A DNA stretch of 64,000 bases from Timonella sp031979385. GTDB lineage: Bacteria; Actinomycetota; Actinomycetes; Actinomycetales; Cellulomonadaceae. Positions 17,154-25,999 of this stretch are shown in pieces. Where the stretch lies: positions 38,039 to 102,038 of the forward strand of contig DALZEF010000011.1 in the NCBI GenBank assembly GCA_031979385.1. Direction: 5' to 3'. The notes beneath the pieces are model-generated. The model ran no database searches. It saw only the letters and a list, made by a program, of their open reading frames with translations, and was not told the DNA's origin. Position 1 is the stretch's first letter. Every line of letters starts with the position of its first letter. The translations under genes were made by a program, and so were the position numbers.

Positions 17154-17194
17154 GGCCAGTCTTTTCGCTCACCGGGTACTGATCCGTCGTCCGG
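17154..17194 (-). ncRNA. Probable guanidine-III riboswitch (mini-ykkC-III class)
   Basis: Forty-one nucleotides on the minus strand contain the hallmark segments in order: CCGGACGA at the 5' end, GTACCCGG in the middle and AAAAGAC near the 3' end. The two CCGG segments can pair to form the class pseudoknot. The flanks GGATCAGT and ACTGGCC form the P1 stem with one mismatch and one wobble. Overall length equals that of characterised class III aptamers. One extra base precedes the AAAAGAC segment compared with the remembered consensus. It ends just before the AAAGGA of the first SMR gene, so it probably controls translation. Confidence 0.75.
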
Positions 17195-17285
17195 GGCCTC
17201 GTGTTGAGTGCCTAGGTTCAAGGCTAGCAACGAACTTGAATCCCTGCCGGTGACCTTGACCACCACGTATGGCAGATCGATACAG

Positions 17286-17326
17286 CACGCGCCGCGAGCA
17301 GGATGTCATCCTGCTCGCGGCGCGTG
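17286..17326 (-). terminator. 19-bp perfect hairpin downstream of glgA
   Basis: Arms 17286-17304 and 17308-17326 are perfect inverted copies with a 3-nt loop, 30 nt after the glgA stop on the minus strand. No T-run follows. It also insulates the SMR riboswitch from glgA read-through. Confidence 0.8.
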
Positions 17327-17355
17327 GACTAACTGCGCTGGAAGGCGGCTAACGG

Positions 17356-18582
17356 TCAGGAAGCCGCAAACTCGTCGAGAATCTGGCGATACAAAGCCAT
17401 CGTCCGCTCCCCGATCGCCTCCCACGAGAAGTGGTCCTCAACTCGCTTGCGTGCGGCGAGGCCCATCTCGGCTGCGCGTGCCGGATCGGCTAGAACCCTG
17501 TTCAGGGTGTCAGACAGATCGGCAACAAACTTGTCGGGGTCAATCGGGGTTCCGGTGCCGTCCTGAACCTGCTCGATGGGCACAAGATAACCAGTGACGC
17601 CATCGTCGATCACCTCAGGGATGCCACCGGTTGCGCTGCCAACGACTGGCAGGCCACAAGCCATAGCCTCAAGGTTGACGATGCCGAGAGGTTCGTAAAT
17701 CGATGGGCAGACAAACACCGTCGAGGCAGCGAGAACGGCCACGAGTTCCTCCCGTGGAAGCATCTCCTCAATCCAGATGACACCACTGCGACGTTTGCCC
17801 AACTCGGCAAAGGCGTCAGAAACTTCCTTGGCGATCTCTGGGGTGTCTGGGGCGCCCGCGCACATGATCAGTTGCACGTCCGCGGGCAGGTTCTCTGCTG
17901 CACGCAACAGGTACGGCAAACCCTTTTGGCGGGTGATTCGGCCAACGAAAACGACAGCGGGGCGCTCAGGGTCAATGCCAAGCCTGCGCACCACGCCGTC
18001 CGCGGTCTCAGCCGCCTTGCCCGTAGGACGCTGCCAACCCGACAGATCGATTCCATTGTGGATCACATGAACCTTTGCCGGGTCCACGTTTGGGTACGAG
18101 CGCAAAATGTCATCCCGCATACCACCCGAAACCGCGACAATGCCCGCAGCGGCCTCGTATGCGGTCTTCTCAATCCAACTCGAGACCGCATAGCCGCCGC
18201 CAAGTTGCTCCGCCTTCCACGGACGGAGCGGTTCAAGTGAATGCGCGGACAGCACGTGCGGGACACCGTGCAGCAGCGAGGCAACATGACCGGCGAAGTT
18301 CGCGTACCACGTGTGCGAGTGCACCACATCGGCACCAGCAACCTTGTCCGCGATCTGCAGGTCCACGCCCATCGTCGCGAGCGTCGGGTTTGCGCCTGCG
18401 AGTTCACTCGGAATGGAGTATCCCGTTACGCCCTCTATCCCCAGGTCATCTCGCGGCCCGTCAAAGCAATGTACCCGCACATCAGCGTGCTCACGCAGCA
18501 CTGCAGAAAGCTCAGCAACATGAACACCGGCACCCCCGTAGATAAACGGCGGGTATTCTCTAGTCAAAAGATCGATTCGCAC
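17356..18582 (-). CDS. glgA: Glycogen synthase / alpha-1,4-glucosyltransferase, actinobacterial GT4 type
   Basis: A 408-residue GT4 enzyme: N-terminal RIDLLTREYPPFIYGGAGVHV with the nucleotide-sugar glycine loop, HSHTWYAN, and C-terminal VFVCPSIYEPLGIVNLEAM with the retaining-type E-x7-E motif. It belongs to the short actinobacterial GlgA/GlgM group, whose members use ADP-glucose to extend alpha-glucan or make maltose-1-phosphate. The start is GTG (VRIDLL); an upstream TTG is possible. Divergent from glgC with about 56 bp between starts, so both promoters share this gap. Confidence 0.9.
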   Translation of the reverse strand: MRIDLLTREYPPFIYGGAGVHVAELSAVLREHADVRVHCFDGPRDDLGIEGVTGYSIPSELAGANPTLATMGVDLQIADKVAGADVVHSHTWYANFAGHVASLLHGVPHVLSAHSLEPLRPWKAEQLGGGYAVSSWIEKTAYEAAAGIVAVSGGMRDDILRSYPNVDPAKVHVIHNGIDLSGWQRPTGKAAETADGVVRRLGIDPERPAVVFVGRITRQKGLPYLLRAAENLPADVQLIMCAGAPDTPEIAKEVSDAFAELGKRRSGVIWIEEMLPREELVAVLAASTVFVCPSIYEPLGIVNLEAMACGLPVVGSATGGIPEVIDDGVTGYLVPIEQVQDGTGTPIDPDKFVADLSDTLNRVLADPARAAEMGLAARKRVEDHFSWEAIGERTMALYRQILDEFAAS

Positions 18583-18638
18583 ACAGACACGGTACAACTT
18601 TTTATGCGAATTGCGTCACAACGACATAGAGTTCAGTC

Positions 18639-19877
18639 ATGGCTAATCCAAAAGTTCTCGCGATTGTCCTCGCCGGCGGTGAAGGTAAGCGCCTGATGCC
18701 TCTCACGAAGCATCGCGCTAAGCCCGCTGTACCTTTCGGTGGCATCTACCGCCTCGTTGACTTCGCCCTATCGAATCTCGTCAACTCGAACTACCTGCAC
18801 ATCGTCGTGCTCACGCAATACAAATCCCACTCGCTGGACCGTCACATCTCAAAGACCTGGCGCATGTCACCTCTGCTCGGTAATTTCGTGTCCTCTGTGC
18901 CGGCGCAACAGCGGGTGGGTAAGCGGTGGTATCTCGGTTCCGCGGACGCAATCTACCAGTGCCTGAACATCATTGAGGATGAACGTCCTGACATCGTGGT
19001 TGTGGTCGGCGCTGACCACGTCTACCGCATGGACTTCTCCCAGATGGTGGATGCACACATAGCGTCCGGCGCCGAGATCACAGTCGCCGGTATCCGCCAG
19101 CCCATTGAACTCGCGCCGGAGTTCGGTGTCATAGACATCGACTCTGAGAATCCGAACCGAATCCGCGCGTTCCTAGAGAAGCCACAGAATCCTGTCGGTC
19201 TCCCGGATGCCCCACACGAGGTTCTCGCTTCAATGGGTAACTACGTCATGAATACGGACGCACTGGTGGAGGCCGTGTCCAAGGATGCCGACAACGATGA
19301 TTCCAAGCACGACATGGGTGGGGACATCGTCCCTTACTTCGTGAACCGTGGAACCGCTGGCTTCTACGATTTCAAGGACAACGATGTCCCAGGATCGACC
19401 GACCGTGACCGTAACTACTGGCGCGACGTGGGTACCATCGAGTCCTACTATGAGGCAAACAAGGACCTTATCGCGGTCAACCCCGTGTTCAACATGTACA
19501 ACGACGAGTGGCCGCTGTACACGGGTTACACCGGTTTGCCGCCTGCCAAGTTCGTGCACGCTGGTCCGGGTCGTCTCGGTCACGCTGCTGACTCGATTGT
19601 TTCACCCGGCGTAGTGATTTCTGGGGCGACCGTGGTTGGTTCGATTCTGTCTCCGGGTGTGCGGCTGCACTCGTGGTCGTCTGTGTCTGACTCTGTGCTC
19701 ATGGATGATGTGGTTGTACACCGGCACGCGCAGGTGCACCGCGCAATCCTGGACAAGAACGTTGTGGTCAAAGAGCGCGCCCGCATTGGAATTGATTCCG
19801 ATGAGGATCGTCGCCGCGGTTTCACCGTCACTGAAGAGGGAATCACCGTGGTCCCGAAGGGCACCATCGTCGAGTAG
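18639..19877 (+). CDS. glgC: Glucose-1-phosphate adenylyltransferase GlgC
   Basis: A 412-residue ADP-glucose pyrophosphorylase. The N-terminal nucleotide site is LAGGEGKRLMPLTKHRAKPAV, the catalytic aspartate segment is VVGADHVYRMDF, the sugar-phosphate site is AFLEKP, and the C-terminal third is a left-handed beta-helix (SIVSPGVVISGATVVGSIL). It makes the ADP-glucose used by GlgA across the divergent promoter region. Normal length for the family. Confidence 0.96.
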   Translation: MANPKVLAIVLAGGEGKRLMPLTKHRAKPAVPFGGIYRLVDFALSNLVNSNYLHIVVLTQYKSHSLDRHISKTWRMSPLLGNFVSSVPAQQRVGKRWYLGSADAIYQCLNIIEDERPDIVVVVGADHVYRMDFSQMVDAHIASGAEITVAGIRQPIELAPEFGVIDIDSENPNRIRAFLEKPQNPVGLPDAPHEVLASMGNYVMNTDALVEAVSKDADNDDSKHDMGGDIVPYFVNRGTAGFYDFKDNDVPGSTDRDRNYWRDVGTIESYYEANKDLIAVNPVFNMYNDEWPLYTGYTGLPPAKFVHAGPGRLGHAADSIVSPGVVISGATVVGSILSPGVRLHSWSSVSDSVLMDDVVVHRHAQVHRAILDKNVVVKERARIGIDSDEDRRRGFTVTEEGITVVPKGTIVE

Positions 19878-19895
19878 GTTGCAGTAATCACTCCA

Positions 19896-19936
19896 AAAAC
19901 GGGTGGTCACTCCAATATGGAGTGACCACCCGTTTT
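19896..19936 (+). terminator. Perfect 18-bp hairpin terminator of glgC
   Basis: Arms 19896-19913 and 19919-19936 are perfect copies with a 5-nt loop; the 3' arm ends in TTTT. It begins 18 nt after the glgC stop. Symmetric A/T ends allow function in both directions. Confidence 0.92.
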
Positions 19937-20141
19937 GTCGCACCATCCAGATAATCCTGCACATTGCCGACGATACGGTTTACTCCTGCCTGCTCCGCGT
20001 CTTCCAGCACGGTTCAGTGAGGCGTATTTACGCCCAGCATCTTCCAGCGGCGTCGAACAAGAAAGAGTGCGTTTTCGGGAACTCAGGTTCAACTTCAACG
20101 AGAGCGCATAGTGAGCAAGGTTCTAGTCGCTCTCGCCCTGG

Positions 20142-21413
20142 CTACAGAGCCTGCTCGATGATGCGCTGACCCAAATACTCACCCTCGCGGCAACCCGGTA
20201 GGATCGCGCACACTGCCGACCCAATGGGAACCGTCCATTCGTTGAGCGCGTCAAGGTCAGCCAACCGCTGCTGGATCGGCATGTACTGATCCACGATACT
20301 TGCCTGGTACGACAAGAACACCAGACCGGTATTGTGCGCCTGACCAGATTCGGGAGCATTGTCATAGTTGTATGACCTTCGAAATATTCGCTCATTCGAG
20401 TTTTCCGAACGTGCCCGGCGCACATGCGAGTACGGTGCAATCTTCTCGAAGCCCAGCGAACCGCGCGCATCGAAGTCCGGCTCATCATGCTCATGGACTC
20501 CAGAAAGTGGCGCACCTGAGTCGATCCTGCGCCCTATCACGTCTTCGCGGGCCACACGGTCAACCTCTTCCCAAGTGTCCAGGATCATCATGATTCGTCT
20601 GATGACGAGCGTACTTCCGCCATTCCACACGCCTGCGTTCTCCATGAACACCTGGGGGTTGTCCTGGGTGACCACCGGATTGACCGTACCATCCACCTGC
20701 CCCATCAGATTGCGGGGAGTCTCACCCTCAGGCCGTGAATGCCTTGCCCCACTGAATCCGTCCTGCAGCCAGCGCAGGCTAGCCCACGAGCGTAGTTGAC
20801 TCACGAACAACCTGCGGGAGTTGGACAGCGCAATCTGGTCGTCTCCGCAGATCTGGATGATCAGGTCTCCCCCGCACCAGCGTTCCTGCAGTTGGTCAAT
20901 CCGATATGCAGGCAGATCCTGTAACCAGTGGGGTTTTCGCTCAGGCATGCCGAACCGATCAAAGAAATGTGGTCCAACACCGACCGTCACGGTCAGTCCC
21001 GCTGGATACTGCGCGAGTTCTCGATCGTTATCCGCCAAGCCACCTTTCCCGGCCATGAGGCGTTCCGCGTCCTGCGTCAGCACCCGAAGCATACGTTGTG
21101 CGTCTTGTGGAGTTTGGCCCTCACGAACAGTGAAAGCCATCATGAGTAGATTAGCTTGGTGCCGGGAGACAATCCCCGGCTGGACTACACCATGGAACTC
21201 CGCAGTCTCAGAGCCAAACACGTTGAACGTGGGTTTCGCCTCCTGCACGCTTGGCGCGGCAGTGCGCCGCTCGGTCAGAAAACCGAGCGACGCACCCACT
21301 GCGGTGGTGGCTCCTACGATCAGCCCTGATTTCAGAAGCGTCCGCCGCCCAACGACAACATCGCATGAGGCATCTTGCGGGTCATTGGGCTGTGGATCAG
21401 TGGTCGGAGTCAT
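20142..21413 (-). CDS. Tat-exported Dyp-type (deferrochelatase/EfeB-like) haem peroxidase
   Basis: A 423-residue peroxidase. A twin-arginine signal (GRRTLLKSGLIVGATTAV, residues about 22-40) precedes the mature enzyme. The Dyp motif GxxDG is GQVDGTVNP with the catalytic aspartate, and SGVHEHDEPDF supplies the proximal haem histidine region. The ATG lies inside the end of the copper chaperone gene with GAGG just upstream. The order membrane protein, PCu(A)C chaperone, Dyp peroxidase resembles the streptomycete cluster in which the secreted Dyp enzyme DtpA works with copper chaperones to mature a copper oxidase. Substrate here unknown. Confidence 0.92.
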   Translation of the reverse strand: MTPTTDPQPNDPQDASCDVVVGRRTLLKSGLIVGATTAVGASLGFLTERRTAAPSVQEAKPTFNVFGSETAEFHGVVQPGIVSRHQANLLMMAFTVREGQTPQDAQRMLRVLTQDAERLMAGKGGLADNDRELAQYPAGLTVTVGVGPHFFDRFGMPERKPHWLQDLPAYRIDQLQERWCGGDLIIQICGDDQIALSNSRRLFVSQLRSWASLRWLQDGFSGARHSRPEGETPRNLMGQVDGTVNPVVTQDNPQVFMENAGVWNGGSTLVIRRIMMILDTWEEVDRVAREDVIGRRIDSGAPLSGVHEHDEPDFDARGSLGFEKIAPYSHVRRARSENSNERIFRRSYNYDNAPESGQAHNTGLVFLSYQASIVDQYMPIQQRLADLDALNEWTVPIGSAVCAILPGCREGEYLGQRIIEQAL

Positions 21414-22023
21414 GATCCTCATGACCGTGTTCTCCCTGCTTCGCGGTTTCCTCGTGCGCGTATTCCTCCTGCGCACCAGAGAACTCCCGCACGGTCGCTG
21501 GAACCACGAGTTCCTCACCCGAAGCGAAACCGAGCATGATGTCAACGACATCACCCGCGACGAAGTCCGCGGACAACTCCATGAGCATGATGTGTTCTCC
21601 GCCCGGTTCCAGGATGCGTTCGCCCTGCGCGGGGATCTCGAATCCGCCATCTACCTTGCGCATGATCGTTGCTCCGTGGTCATCGGCAACGGTCTCATGC
21701 AACTCGATCAGTTCAGCGCCTTCTACAGTCGCTGAAACCAATTCCACGGGGTCGTCCGTGCTGTTTTTGAGCGTCATGAACGCTGCCGTCATCGCATGCG
21801 TGTCGCCTGCACCTGCGGCCTTGATCCAAGGATCAACCGCAGTGATTGCCTGACCGTGACTGGCTTCTCTGTGGGTTTCTTGGCTCGAAGCGTTGTCTTT
21901 GGCAGCTTCTGTGTTGCCACCGCAGGCAGTCGCGGTGAAGGCCAGTGTCGCGGCACACAGGATCATGCCAGCGATTCGTACGGAGTTGCGCATGGGTGCG
22001 CCAAAGTTGGTTGTGATGTTCAT
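21397..22023 (-). CDS. PCu(A)C-type periplasmic copper chaperone lipoprotein
   Basis: A 208-residue exported protein. The N-terminus carries a lipobox (ATLAFTATACGG, lipidated Cys near residue 34). The Cu(I) site follows the family pattern: HETVADDHGATIM, then EPGGEHIMLMEL, giving the H-x-M ... H-x-M ligand set. The C-terminus is His/Asp/Glu-rich, a second likely metal site. AGAGGAAAA before the ATG supports the start. It lies between a membrane protein and a Dyp peroxidase in one operon. Typical role: delivery of copper to oxidases outside the membrane. Confidence 0.92.
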   Translation of the reverse strand: MNITTNFGAPMRNSVRIAGMILCAATLAFTATACGGNTEAAKDNASSQETHREASHGQAITAVDPWIKAAGAGDTHAMTAAFMTLKNSTDDPVELVSATVEGAELIELHETVADDHGATIMRKVDGGFEIPAQGERILEPGGEHIMLMELSADFVAGDVVDIMLGFASGEELVVPATVREFSGAQEEYAHEETAKQGEHGHEDHDSDH

Positions 22024-22126
22024 TTTTCCTCTGTGTGTGAGTTGTCGAAGGCTCGTGAGCGCGGCGCGGCTTACGGGCGCGCACGCGTAGCCCTACCTAT
22101 TGATAGGAGGGCTGGGAACCGGAATT

Positions 22127-22693
22127 TCAAACGAATAGAGGAAGAGGTGGCCCACGGCGTGGATGGAAACGGGAGAACAGACGCGAGCACAAGGAGGAAA
22201 CGACGGTCGTGTCGCTGCGCATAGGCCGATACCTTGGCACGACGGCGATGAGTTGCTGCGGTATGAATACCGCAAGGAGACCGCTGAGGGCGCTCAGGAA
22301 ATCATCGATCCGATGCAGAATCATGCTGAGTGCGATCGCAGATACGATGTGAGTTGCGAGCATTGCAGGAGTCAGATGGCCATGCACGCTGGCTTGGCCA
22401 ATCTGCATCAGGTCTGCGGACTCAAGATGGACCTGGTGAGCACCATGTAGGTCACCGCTCAGCGTGAAACTGGGAACCCCGAATGAAAAGTGTGCGATGG
22501 CCTGGGCCATCACCGCAACGCAGATGGTCACGATGCGGCGATTCAACCGCGCTGCAACGGCCGCACAAGGCATCAGGAAAACTACGGTGACAAGAAGTCC
22601 TGTGAGCGTGGGCAGGCTCTGCGCCACGAGTGCATGAGCGCTCATGGCGAGCATGGCCAAGACTAGCCACATCGCTGCAAAACGCTGAATCAT
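22127..22693 (-). CDS. Polytopic membrane protein of the copper cluster, unknown function
   Basis: A 188-residue protein with about four membrane helices (near residues 5-24, 30-48, 55-73 and 108-126) and a histidine-containing external loop (HFSFG ... GDLHGAHQVHLES ... HGHL). The C-terminus is basic and Pro/Arg-rich. It lies first, 103 bp before the PCu(A)C gene in the same direction. The His-rich loop and position suggest a part in copper or other metal handling; this is inference. No named family recognised. Confidence 0.65.
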   Translation of the reverse strand: MIQRFAAMWLVLAMLAMSAHALVAQSLPTLTGLLVTVVFLMPCAAVAARLNRRIVTICVAVMAQAIAHFSFGVPSFTLSGDLHGAHQVHLESADLMQIGQASVHGHLTPAMLATHIVSAIALSMILHRIDDFLSALSGLLAVFIPQQLIAVVPRYRPMRSDTTVVSSLCSRLFSRFHPRRGPPLPLFV

Positions 22694-22718
22694 GCCTCTA
22701 CCCTAGCGTGTTGTCGCC

Positions 22719-23378
22719 CTAGCGATGTGCGTCGATCACTTCAAGCGCACGCAGCATTGATCCGGTCACTGCGTAGTCGGCTTGTTCAGCCACGATGGGC
22801 TTGGCGTTGAAGGCGATGCCTATTCCAGCAGCACGAATCATATCGAGGTCATTTGCCCCATCGCCGAGAGCAACGGTCCGGTTCATTGGGATTGCGAGTT
22901 CCGCCGCATTGGAGCGCAGGAACTGTTCTTTGAAGGCCCGATCCACGACCTGTCCACTGGTACGACCCGTCAGGGCACCGTTGTCCACCTCGAGGGTGTT
23001 GGCGTGGAAGCGAGTGACGTTGACCTCAGCGGCGAGTCCAGCGACGATCTCTTCAAATCCTCCAGAGACAAGGGCTACCTCCCAGCCGCGTTCTTGACAG
23101 GCACCAATGAATTCCTGGGCGCCGTCAGAGAACGTTATTCGCGAGCGCACGGACTGAAGTTGCTCGATGGTAACGCCTTTGAGAGTTGCCACGCGTTGCT
23201 CAAGTGACTGCGCGAAGTCGAGTTCCCCTCTCATCGCGGCCTCGGTGACCGCTGCAACCTGTTCCAACGTCCCGGCATGGTGGGCTATCAGTTCGATGAC
23301 TTCCTGCTGGATCAGGGTCGAGTCGACATCCATGACGATCAGTCTGCGTGCGGCGGGATCAGTTGTGTATGCAGTCAC
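22719..23378 (-). CDS. serB: Phosphoserine phosphatase SerB
   Basis: A 219-residue HAD phosphatase catalysing the last step of serine synthesis. Motif I is VMDVDSTLIQQEVIELIA (nucleophile and acid aspartates), motif II VALVSGG, motif III around RAFKEQFL, and motif IV ALGDGANDLDMI. It lacks the N-terminal ACT domains of long actinobacterial SerB2 proteins, so it is the short form. The 24-bp gap to the copper-cluster membrane gene allows read-through. Confidence 0.93.
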   Translation of the reverse strand: MTAYTTDPAARRLIVMDVDSTLIQQEVIELIAHHAGTLEQVAAVTEAAMRGELDFAQSLEQRVATLKGVTIEQLQSVRSRITFSDGAQEFIGACQERGWEVALVSGGFEEIVAGLAAEVNVTRFHANTLEVDNGALTGRTSGQVVDRAFKEQFLRSNAAELAIPMNRTVALGDGANDLDMIRAAGIGIAFNAKPIVAEQADYAVTGSMLRALEVIDAHR

Positions 23379-23458
23379 CGCAATAGGTTATCGCGCCAGG
23401 TGGTGGCTCGAGCGCGCGTCCACACCCTGAACCCTGCACCAAGACGACAGGCACAAAA

Positions 23459-23920
23459 CTATTGAGATGCCTCGTACAGTTCGTCTTCTGAGGGTTGCGG
23501 GCCGCGCGCATCAAAGTGTGCGCAGATAATTGTTGCCACGCACAGGCCGATACCGATAATCCCCATGGGGTTGGAGAAACCGATGGCCAGACCGAGCTGC
23601 CCTGGCGTGTCCCCTGTCGCCACGGCGTGCAGGGTACCGTCGATCCGGTCAGGAATCAGGAATCCAAGCAGAGTGAAGCACAGCCAGGCACCGCTCATCA
23701 CGATGAGGGTCCTGGGCTGTGTTGGATGGCCACTGCGCGTGGTCCGTGAGATATTGCGTGCGATCAGAAGATGCAGTGTGATGATGGGCAGACCCAGTAG
23801 CAAAATGTACAGCCCTGTGAACGACCCGAGCAGACCAAACAGTCCACGGCCAAAGACAACCCACGCGGCAGACAACAGGCCAGCGCCGCCGAACAGCAGA
23901 TACGGGTGATTGATGTTCAT
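23459..23920 (-). CDS. Membrane protein of unknown function
   Basis: A 153-residue protein with about four membrane helices (near residues 7-28, 31-52, 73-90 and 112-132) and an acidic C-terminus (PSEDELYEASQ). The gene lies 16 bp after the SixA-like phosphatase in the same direction, so it is probably the last gene of the fabG-fabI-phosphatase transcript. No family recognised. Confidence 0.65.
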   Translation of the reverse strand: MNINHPYLLFGGAGLLSAAWVVFGRGLFGLLGSFTGLYILLLGLPIITLHLLIARNISRTTRSGHPTQPRTLIVMSGAWLCFTLLGFLIPDRIDGTLHAVATGDTPGQLGLAIGFSNPMGIIGIGLCVATIICAHFDARGPQPSEDELYEASQ

Positions 23921-23936
23921 GACCTGGAGTGTAACC

Positions 23937-24464
23937 CTAGAGCTGCGGGCGAGCGCTCAGCGTCAGACGCGCGGTTGCCTCAGCCCAGGCGTTCCAAGGC
24001 AGTGTGGATTCGAGGACGGCGAAGGCGCTGGTCTGTAGCCCGAAGCGAACTTTGCTGTATGCCTCTAGGTCCGAATCAGGCCCGCCAAGGTGTGCGGCGA
24101 GAGCGGACATGGTGGGCTCGTGTCCCACGATCAAGGCGGTGGAACACGAGCCGTCAAGTTCACCGATCATGGACAGGACGTCCTGTGGATGCGCCAGATA
24201 CAACGCATCGGTGATCTCAGCGAATGAAGCCTCTACGTCAAGTCCGTTAGAGAGCAGTTCCCAGGTCTGTCGGGTGCGTAACGCTCCCGATACCATGACT
24301 CGATCTGGGGTCACGCCCAGTTCGACCAGGAGTGGCCCGGCGGCGTTCGCCTGCCTACGCCCGTTAAGGGCTAAAGGCCGCATCTCGTCTGACACGGAGC
24401 CTGCTGGCTCGGCCTTTGCATGCCGCATAAGCACGAGTCGGCGCGTTTCATTCGCTGAATTCAC
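23937..24464 (-). CDS. SixA-like histidine phosphatase
   Basis: A 175-residue member of the histidine phosphatase superfamily. The catalytic RHG motif appears as RHA (LVLMRHAKAEPAG), as in SixA, and the second catalytic histidine is in LIVGHEPTMSALA. SixA proteins remove phosphate from phosphohistidine proteins. GTG start one base after the fabI stop, so the genes are coupled. Such a phosphatase next to fabI occurs in other actinobacteria; the target protein is unknown. Confidence 0.85.
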   Translation of the reverse strand: MNSANETRRLVLMRHAKAEPAGSVSDEMRPLALNGRRQANAAGPLLVELGVTPDRVMVSGALRTRQTWELLSNGLDVEASFAEITDALYLAHPQDVLSMIGELDGSCSTALIVGHEPTMSALAAHLGGPDSDLEAYSKVRFGLQTSAFAVLESTLPWNAWAEATARLTLSARPQL

Positions 24465-24465
24465 A

Positions 24466-25233
24466 TCACTGTCCCATCGCGTGGACGCCTCCGTCCACGT
24501 GGACGATTTCGGCGGTCGTTGCTGGGAACCAGTCTGACAGCAGGGCGGCTACCGCGCGAGCGGCAGGCTCTGGATCAGTCTGATCCCACCCGAGCGGGGC
24601 GCGCTCAGGCCAGGACCCCTCCATCTGTTCAAAGCCTGGAATGGACTTCGCAGCGGTGGTTCGGATTGGTCCCGCAGATACGAGGTTAACCCGAATCTTG
24701 TCTGGACCGAGATCACGGGCGAGATAACGCGCAGTGGATTCGAATGCGGCCTTTGCCACACCCATCCAGTCATAAACAGGCCATGCGAACTGTGCATCGA
24801 AGGTCAAACCAACCACCGAACCACCGTTCTTCATGAGTGGTTTTGTGGCTACTGCCAGCGACTTTAGCGAGAACGCGGAGACTTCGAGAGCAGTGGCAAC
24901 ATCTGCCCATTCGCCGGCCAGGAAGTTGCCGCCCATAACGGACTGAGGTGCGAATCCGATGGAGTGAACTACCCCATCGAGAGAATCAACGTGTTCCAAG
25001 ACACGTGCTTCCAACTGTGCGAGGTCGTCCTCGTTGGTGACGTCCAGTTGCAGAACCTCGGGGGTAACGGGCAGACGCTTGGCGATGGCTGCGGTCAATC
25101 GAGCTTGGCGGCCAAACGAGGTCAGGATGACCTGAGCGCCTTCCTGCTGCGCGAGTTTCGCAACGTGAAATGCGATTGAGCCATCGGTGAGCACACCGGT
25201 GACGAGGATTTTCTTGCCTTCGAGCAGACCCAT
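24466..25233 (-). CDS. fabI: Enoyl-[acyl-carrier-protein] reductase (NADH), InhA-like
   Basis: A 255-residue short-chain reductase of the FabI/InhA class. N-terminal GLLEGKKILVTGVLTDGSIAF binds NADH, and the catalytic pair lies in YDWMGVAKAAFE, the InhA form of the Y-x6-K motif. SAGPIRTTAAKSI is the substrate-loop region. The ATG follows an AAGGA-like site; the longer upstream open frame is rejected for composition. With fabG directly upstream this is the mycobacterial mabA-inhA order, the last two reductive steps of fatty acid elongation. Confidence 0.93.
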   Translation of the reverse strand: MGLLEGKKILVTGVLTDGSIAFHVAKLAQQEGAQVILTSFGRQARLTAAIAKRLPVTPEVLQLDVTNEDDLAQLEARVLEHVDSLDGVVHSIGFAPQSVMGGNFLAGEWADVATALEVSAFSLKSLAVATKPLMKNGGSVVGLTFDAQFAWPVYDWMGVAKAAFESTARYLARDLGPDKIRVNLVSAGPIRTTAAKSIPGFEQMEGSWPERAPLGWDQTDPEPAARAVAALLSDWFPATTAEIVHVDGGVHAMGQ

Positions 25234-25282
25234 GCTGTTTTCCTTAAGTCTTTTACAGGGAGATGGATAGAGATTGTGAGGC

Positions 25283-25999
25283 TCAGTGGCCCATGCCGAG
25301 TCCGCCATCAACGGGCACGACAGCACCTGAGATGTATCCGGACTCATTGGATGCAAGGAATGCGACCGCGGCTGCCACTTCTTCAGGCTGCGCGAAGCGA
25401 GCAGCCGGGATGGATGCCTTGTACTTCTTTTGCGTGTCCTGCGGGAGCGCAGCAGTCATTGCGGTCTCGATGAAGCCTGGCGCAACGACGTTCGCGGTGA
25501 TGCCTCGTGCACCGATCTCACGAGTGATGGAGCGGGCGAGGCCAACGAGTCCTGCCTTGGAGGCAGCGTAGTTGGCCTGGCCCGGACCGCCGTACAGGCC
25601 AATGACGGAGGAGATCATGACGATGCGACCAAAGCGAGCCTTGATCATGCCTTTGGATGCGCGGCGCACGCAGCGAAACGTTCCGCCCAAGTTGACGTCG
25701 AGAACAGATTCGAATTCATCATCGCTCATGCGCATGAGCAACTGGTCCTTGGTGATTCCTGCGTTTGCCACGAGCACCTCCACCGGACCGAGTTCCGCTT
25801 CGATCCTGCTGAATGCCTCATCGACTTGCTCGGTTGAGGTCATGTCACCGTGGACACCGAATACGCCATCGGGCAGGTCTCCACTGCGGTAGATTGTGGC
25901 GACTCTGTCACCCTGGGCCACGAATCGCTCGGCGATAGCGCGTCCAATCCCTCGGTTCGCTCCGGTTACTAGAACAACTCGTCCGGTTGTCTCTGCCAC
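25283..25999 (-). CDS. fabG: 3-oxoacyl-[acyl-carrier-protein] reductase FabG (MabA-like)
   Basis: A 238-residue short-chain dehydrogenase: VLVTGANRGIGRAIAERF (nucleotide site), VLVANAGIT, catalytic S in MISSVIG, and YAASKAGLV. The GTG start follows AGAGG at about eight bases; upstream in-frame residues belong to the leader. Forms an operon with fabI 49 bp downstream. Reduces beta-ketoacyl-ACP with NADPH. Confidence 0.92.
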   Translation of the reverse strand: MAETTGRVVLVTGANRGIGRAIAERFVAQGDRVATIYRSGDLPDGVFGVHGDMTSTEQVDEAFSRIEAELGPVEVLVANAGITKDQLLMRMSDDEFESVLDVNLGGTFRCVRRASKGMIKARFGRIVMISSVIGLYGGPGQANYAASKAGLVGLARSITREIGARGITANVVAPGFIETAMTAALPQDTQKKYKASIPAARFAQPEEVAAAVAFLASNESGYISGAVVPVDGGLGMGH

